Positions 32,722 to 36,697 of a DNA stretch of 36,697 nt are shown one piece after another (the first letter of the stretch is position 1; each line of letters begins with the position of its first letter). Source of the DNA: Synergistaceae bacterium OttesenSCG-928-D05 (GTDB taxonomy: Bacteria; Synergistota; Synergistia; Synergistales; Synergistaceae); assembly GCA_030266985.1 (NCBI GenBank), contig JAJDJB010000016.1, forward strand, positions 1 through 36,697. Reading direction: 5' to 3'. The translations under genes were made by a program, and so were the position numbers. The notes under the pieces were generated by a model, which worked only from the letters and a program-made list of their open reading frames with translations, was not told where the DNA came from and did no database searches.

Positions 32722-34257
32722 CTATTTTTCGTCCGGCCTGACGCCCGCCATCATAAGGCCGATTGTTTCAAGAGTCGTCGCGCGCGGGTCGTCTATGACG
32801 CCCACGATCGCGCCGCCGGAAATGACGGCGATGCGGTCCGAAAACGTTTGGAGCTCGTTTAAATCTTTTGAAACGAGCAAAACCCCCACGCCGCGGTCGC
32901 GCGCTTCGATGAGCCGTTCATGCACGAACTCGGCCGCGCCGACGTCGAGCCCCCACGTCGGCTGCATTGCGATGATGATCTTCGTATCTTCCGTGATCTC
33001 GCGCGAAAGCATCAGCTTTTGCAGATTTCCGCCGGACAGCACGCGCACCGGCGCGCGCATCGACGGGGCGACCACGTCGTACTGCCGGACGCGCTCCGCG
33101 GCGAGCTCCGCCACATACTTCCAGTCGATGAAGAACTTACCCGATGCGATCGGCGCTTCCCAATATTTTTTCAGCGAAATATTTTCCTCGACGTTCATGT
33201 TCGGCACGAGGCCGACGCCCTTGCGGTCTGCGGGAATGTAACTCACGCCCGACCCGATGTACGACTTTGCCGAAGCGCCCGTCATGTCGCGCCCGAGTAC
33301 GGTAACCGCGCCCTCGTCCGGCATGCGCAGCCCCGCCAGAATTTCGCAGAGCTCGTCCTGTCCGTTGCCGTCCACGCCGGCGATGCCCAAAATTTCCCCC
33401 GCGCGCAGCGAGAGCGAAAGGCTTGCCAGCGCGGGCGCGCCGCGGTCATTCTTCGCGCAGACGCCGCTGCAGCAGAGAACTTCCTCCCCCGGCGCGGGTC
33501 TGTCGTCGAGCAGTGAAATATCCGCGAGCCTGCGGCCCACCATCATCTCGGCAATTTGTTCCCTCGTCAGGTCCGAAGCGGGCGCAGTCGCGATCTTCAC
33601 GCCCTTGCGAAGCACCGTGAGCCGGTCCGAAACCTCCATAATCTCCTCGATCTTATGGGAAATCAGGACAACGCCGTGACCGGCAGCCACCATATTCCCC
33701 ACCGTCCGGAAAAGCTCCCGCGTTTCCTGCGGCGTGAGCACCGAGGTCGGTTCATCCAGAATCAGCACCGGCGTGCCGCGGTAAAGCATTTTGAGTATTT
33801 CGACGCGCTGCTGTTCGCCGATCGAAAGTTGCCAAATCTTTGCCTCCGGATCGACGTGCAGGCCGTATTTTTCGGAAAGTTCGCGGATACGCGCGATGAT
33901 TTTTTTCTTATCCAGGCGCACGGGCTCGTCCTTCAGGCCGAGCACCATATTCTCCCAGACCGAAAAGACCGGAACGAGCATGAAATGCTGGTGCACCATG
34001 CCGACGCCGTTTTCTATCGCGGCGCGCGGGCTTGCCATCACGACAGGCCTGCCGTCGCGGAGGATCGTGCCCGCGTCCGGCAGATAAAGACCGGCCAGGC
34101 AGTTCATCAGCGTCGTCTTACCCGCGCCGTTTTCACCGAGCAGGCTGTGCACTTCCCCGGCGTACAGGTCAAAATCGACGCCCTTGTTCGCGTACGCGCC
34201 GTAAAAAATTTTATCGATGCCGCGCATCGAAACAAGCGGAATTTTTCTCTCGTCCAT
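32722..34257 (-). CDS. Double ABC ATPase of the BMP/nucleoside or sugar uptake type
   Basis: ATG at 34257 with AGGAGGG 7 nt upstream gives 511 residues. There are two fused nucleotide-binding domains. The first has a complete Walker A (GENGAGKTT, 41-49), signature LSIGEQQRVEIL and Walker B PVLILDEPTSVLT. The second has a degenerate Walker A (GVDGNGQDEL), an LSGGNLQKLMLSREI signature and an altered Walker B (KIIIAMQPTWGLD). That asymmetry is normal for RbsA/MglA-like and BMP-type nucleoside importers. PTSVLTPQE and QPTWGLDVGA point to the BMP/nucleoside (YufO/NupA) branch. No permease or substrate-binding gene is adjacent in this window. Confidence 0.88.
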   Translation of the reverse strand: MDERKIPLVSMRGIDKIFYGAYANKGVDFDLYAGEVHSLLGENGAGKTTLMNCLAGLYLPDAGTILRDGRPVVMASPRAAIENGVGMVHQHFMLVPVFSVWENMVLGLKDEPVRLDKKKIIARIRELSEKYGLHVDPEAKIWQLSIGEQQRVEILKMLYRGTPVLILDEPTSVLTPQETRELFRTVGNMVAAGHGVVLISHKIEEIMEVSDRLTVLRKGVKIATAPASDLTREQIAEMMVGRRLADISLLDDRPAPGEEVLCCSGVCAKNDRGAPALASLSLSLRAGEILGIAGVDGNGQDELCEILAGLRMPDEGAVTVLGRDMTGASAKSYIGSGVSYIPADRKGVGLVPNMNVEENISLKKYWEAPIASGKFFIDWKYVAELAAERVRQYDVVAPSMRAPVRVLSGGNLQKLMLSREITEDTKIIIAMQPTWGLDVGAAEFVHERLIEARDRGVGVLLVSKDLNELQTFSDRIAVISGGAIVGVIDDPRATTLETIGLMMAGVRPDEK

Positions 34258-34420
34258 AAATTCCCTCCTGCGATTCACGCAATATATAGTAGCAGAAATT
34301 GCCGCTTTGCCCAAGGCGAAAAGAGCGAAAAAGGCTGGACCAATAAGAGATATCTACCCAAATGGCAATAAATCGTATACAATACTGGAGTAATCGTTAT
34401 CGTTTGGAGTGGGAAGATTT

Positions 34421-35293
34421 ATGGAGTTGAGGGGAAAAACAGGTTACTACCTGGTGGCGTTGTTCGTCGCGTTCATATGGAGCGTGACGTTTGTTTTCAC
34501 GAAGGTGCTGCTGGACGACCTGACGCCCTTTGAGATACTGTTCTACAGATACGTTGTGGCCTACCTGGTGCTGGTCGTCGCGTATCCGAAATTTGAAAAA
34601 CCGAAAAGCGTGAAAGAAGAAATAAAATTTGCGCTCGCGGGCCTGCTCGGCGTAACGCTCTACTTTCTCGGCGAAAACTACGCGCTCTCCTACAGCACGG
34701 CCTCGAACGTCGCGCTTCTGGTCGTCATCGCGCCGCTTATTACGGGCATTTTCGCGCACTTTTTGACGAAAGGCGAGCCGATCACCAGAAATTTCGCCGT
34801 GGGCGGCGTGGTCGCAATGGCCGGCGTGTTTCTCGTCATCTTCAACGGCCACTTTGTACTCAAGCTGCACCCGATTGGCGACATGCTCGCGATCGGCGCG
34901 GCAGTGTCGTTCGCGTTCTACAGCATCATATTGAAAAATATGGACAAAAGTTACTCGGCGGTTTTCATCACGCGGCGCAGCTTTTTCTACGCACTGCTCG
35001 CAATGGTGCCGATGCTCTTCACGCCGATGTTCGCGTGGAAACCCGAAGTGCTCGTGCGCCCCGCGATCTTTGCGAACCTGGCTTTCCTGAGCGTCATCGC
35101 GTCGTCGCTCTGCTTCATGCTCTGGAACAAAGTCATCTGGCGTCTCGGTGCGGTTAAAGCGAACAACATCCTGTACCTTGTTCCGCTCATGACGATGATC
35201 GCATCCGCGATCGTACTCAGCGAACGCATCACCGTTTTTGCAATTGCAGGCGCGGTCCTCATACTAGGCGGCGTCTACATTTCCCAAAAATAG
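34421..35293 (+). CDS. EamA-domain DMT superfamily permease
   Basis: ATG 34421 is favoured over GTG 34409; GGAG lies about 11 nt upstream. The 290-residue protein has ten helices in two EamA repeats, opening YYLVALFVAFIWSVTFVFTKVLL and with the second repeat from LHPIGDMLAIGAAVSFAFYSIIL. The SYSTASNVALLVVIAPLITGIFA segment and the final GAVLILGGVYISQK are typical. Such carriers often export amino acids or metabolites, but the substrate is not visible. It lies 32 nt before the saccharopine-dehydrogenase-family gene and may be cotranscribed with it. Confidence 0.88.
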   Translation: MELRGKTGYYLVALFVAFIWSVTFVFTKVLLDDLTPFEILFYRYVVAYLVLVVAYPKFEKPKSVKEEIKFALAGLLGVTLYFLGENYALSYSTASNVALLVVIAPLITGIFAHFLTKGEPITRNFAVGGVVAMAGVFLVIFNGHFVLKLHPIGDMLAIGAAVSFAFYSIILKNMDKSYSAVFITRRSFFYALLAMVPMLFTPMFAWKPEVLVRPAIFANLAFLSVIASSLCFMLWNKVIWRLGAVKANNILYLVPLMTMIASAIVLSERITVFAIAGAVLILGGVYISQK

Positions 35294-35325
35294 AAATAAT
35301 CACAAAAAATCTGGAGGTGTTGTGT

Positions 35326-36489
35326 ATGAAAAAAGCGGTACAGATAGGCGGCGGTTTTGTCGGCGGCGTCATCGCGAATGACATGAGCGAGCACTACGAC
35401 GTCACAGTCCTTGACGTCAGCGAGAAAGTGCTCGCGGGCCTCAAAGCGAAATTTCCGAAGCTGAACACGTCCGTATGCTCCGCGACGGACGAGGCGAAAC
35501 TCACTGCGGCGATCAAAGACGCGGACATCGTCACCGCGGGCGTGCCCGGCAAATACGGGCTCAAAATGATGGAAACCGTCATCCGCGCGGGCAAAAATCT
35601 AAGCGACATCTCCTTCATGCCCGAAGACTTCGAAACCCTAAGCGGCCTCGCCAAAGAAAACGGCGTCACCGTCGTGCCCGACATCGGCGTTGCGCCCGGC
35701 ATGTCCAACTTCCTCATGGGCCGCGGCGCTGCGCTCCTCGACGAAGTCGAAAGCGCCATCATCTACGTTGGCGGCATCCCGCACAAACTTGTGCCGCCCT
35801 TCAACTACCAGATCACCTGGTCCGCGGCGGACGTCATCGAAGAATACACGCGCCCCGCGCGCTACGTGAAAGACGGAAAACCCGTCGTAATCGAAGCCAT
35901 GGGTGAACTCTACGAAAAAGAATTCCCCAAAGTCGGCGTGCTCGAAACCTTCATCACAGACGGCCTGCGCTCCCTCGTGAACAACATCAACGCAAAAACA
36001 ATGGAAGAACGCACCATGCGCTGGCCGGGCCACGTGGAACAAATGCGCGTGCTGCGCGAAATGGGCCTGTTCGACGAAACGCCGCGCATGCTCGGCGGCA
36101 AAGAAGTCATCCCGCGCGACGTCGCGTGCGACCTCCTCTTCCCCATGTGGAAGATGGACCCCGAAAAAGGCGACCGCGACCTCACCGTCATGCAAATTGA
36201 AGTGGCGGGCTACAAAGGCGGCGACTACGTGACCCACACATGGGACCTCTGCGACAAATTCGACGAAAAAACCATGTCGAACTCCATGGGCCGCTGCACG
36301 GGCTTCACCTGCTCCATCTTCGCGCAGGCGATCGACAAAGGACTGATTAAAGAAAAAGGCGTCATTGCGCCCGAAAAACTTGCCGGGAACGACGCGCTCT
36401 ACGAATTCGTCATCGCGGAACAGGCACGCAGAGGAATTATATATACAGAAACGACAAAAATTCAAAAAAACGTGAAAACGCGTCGCTAA
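35326..36489 (+). CDS. Saccharopine dehydrogenase family, lysine 6-dehydrogenase-like
   Basis: The ATG at 35326 has GGAGGTG about 7 nt upstream; the product is 387 residues. The N-terminal Rossmann fold begins KKAVQIGGGFVGGVIANDM. The central block VTVVPDIGVAPGMSNFLMGRGAALLDEVESAIIYVGGIP is very similar to the same region in Geobacillus L-lysine 6-dehydrogenase as I remember it, and RWPGHVEQMRVLREMGLFDE continues that match. The reaction would be NAD-dependent oxidative deamination of lysine at the epsilon position. Saccharopine or carboxynorspermidine dehydrogenase activity is the alternative. The codon use here is noticeably richer in C-ending codons than in the rest of the window. Confidence 0.85.
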   Translation: MKKAVQIGGGFVGGVIANDMSEHYDVTVLDVSEKVLAGLKAKFPKLNTSVCSATDEAKLTAAIKDADIVTAGVPGKYGLKMMETVIRAGKNLSDISFMPEDFETLSGLAKENGVTVVPDIGVAPGMSNFLMGRGAALLDEVESAIIYVGGIPHKLVPPFNYQITWSAADVIEEYTRPARYVKDGKPVVIEAMGELYEKEFPKVGVLETFITDGLRSLVNNINAKTMEERTMRWPGHVEQMRVLREMGLFDETPRMLGGKEVIPRDVACDLLFPMWKMDPEKGDRDLTVMQIEVAGYKGGDYVTHTWDLCDKFDEKTMSNSMGRCTGFTCSIFAQAIDKGLIKEKGVIAPEKLAGNDALYEFVIAEQARRGIIYTETTKIQKNVKTRR

Positions 36490-36558
36490 CGCATAATCGC
36501 GCCGTTCCCCGCTCCAAACGAAAACAGAACGCCTGATGGAAAACCAGCCGATTCACAC

Positions 36559-36597
36559 AACTCCCCCGGTTAGAACATTACCGGGGGAGTTGGTTTT
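36559..36597 (+). terminator. Terminator of the lysine-dehydrogenase-like gene
   Basis: A 12-bp perfect stem (AACTCCCCCGGT / ACCGGGGGAGTT) with a 9-nt loop is followed by GGTTTTA, about 70 nt after the stop codon. Confidence 0.85.
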
Positions 36598-36647
36598 ACT
36601 TTGCGGCGCGGCGTCGCCTCAGCGCCCCGGCTAAAAAATTACCGGGA
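36563..36647. repeat. Two related CCCGG...CCGGG hairpin units
   Basis: The 22-nt segments beginning CCCCGGTTAGAACATTACC (from 36564) and CCCCGGCTAAAAAATTACC (from 36625) agree in 19 of 22 bases and each folds as a small hairpin. The first is the terminator core; the second lies inside the partial reverse-strand frame. Confidence 0.5.
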
Positions 36648-36697
36648 CGAAAGGCTTGCTCGTTGGTTGTCTGCTCCCTGGGGCCGGCGACACCGCT
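36596..36697 (-). CDS. Partial reverse-strand open frame at the right edge (unrecognised)
   Basis: The reverse strand is open from the window edge to a TAA at 36596-36598, 33 codons. The visible tail ends AFRPGNFLAGALRRRRAAK, a hydrophobic segment followed by an arginine-rich end. I cannot assign a family. It may be the 3' end of a real gene or a translated copy of an intergenic repeat, since the second CCCGG hairpin unit encodes PGNFLAG. Confidence 0.3.
   Translation of the reverse strand, partial: SGVAGPREQTTNEQAFRPGNFLAGALRRRRAAK

Noticed and set aside
35638-36465. A 275-codon reverse-strand frame opposite the lysine-dehydrogenase-like gene
   Set aside because: It arises from the strong C-ending codon bias of the real gene; its translation is a Phe/His/Val-rich shadow.

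Overview
The window looks like chromosomal DNA from an anaerobic, amino-acid-fermenting bacterium of the phylum Synergistota (Synergistetes). The best marker is the secreted papain-like protease at 815-2563. Its C-terminus is a short Ser/Cys-containing stretch, a hydrophobic helix and a basic tail, which is the layout of the Synergist-CTERM sorting signal. The complete Rnf complex, the many amino-acid aminotransferases and dehydrogenases, the TTG starts behind strong AGGAGG sites, and the roughly 50-55% GC coding sequence fit that assignment. The lineage is inferred from content, not from a search.

Layout. 1-5400: a small cupin (-), the secreted C1 protease (+), a DUF362 ferredoxin-like protein (+), a DUF2188 protein (-) and an ECF transporter S component (-). 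5508-8226: a MocR/PdxR-type regulator divergent from the S component, then lysA. 8318-9997: mntP and an AI-2E family permease (-). 10142-12427: ftsZ, then a protein with a phage-metallopeptidase-like fold whose HExxH zinc motif has decayed to RExxR. 12677-14685: an alkylation-repair operon (Ada-AlkA fusion plus Ogt). 14829-15200: a small exported protein (-). 15400-23091: an alpha-2-macroglobulin with a CLEQ thioester, followed by pbpC. 23174-25997: a promoter, an alanine-type T-box leader, alaA, and a second class I aminotransferase. 26089-26718: a Doc toxin with an AbrB-type antitoxin (-). 26872-27369: an MgtC/SapB membrane protein. 27447-32551: rnfCDGEAB (-). 32722-34257: a lone double-ATPase ABC protein of the BMP/nucleoside type (-). 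34421-36489: an EamA permease and a lysine-6-dehydrogenase-like enzyme. A partial reverse-strand reading frame runs off the right edge.

How the parts fit. Rnf couples ferredoxin and NAD to an ion gradient, as expected when energy comes from amino-acid oxidation. LysA, AlaA, the second aminotransferase and the lysine-dehydrogenase-like protein all handle amino acids, and the AlaA gene is placed under control of uncharged tRNA by the T-box. The MocR regulator and the divergent ECF S component form a plausible vitamin B6 uptake unit that would supply PLP to the aminotransferases; this link is inference. FtsZ, PbpC and the macroglobulin concern division and envelope integrity.

I saw no tRNA, rRNA, CRISPR array, insertion sequence or prophage. 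No large undescribed system is evident. The most unusual items are the RExxR metallopeptidase-like protein, a 25-nt motif shared upstream of two unrelated genes, the cysteine-rich tail on RnfE, and the alanine T-box on alaA.
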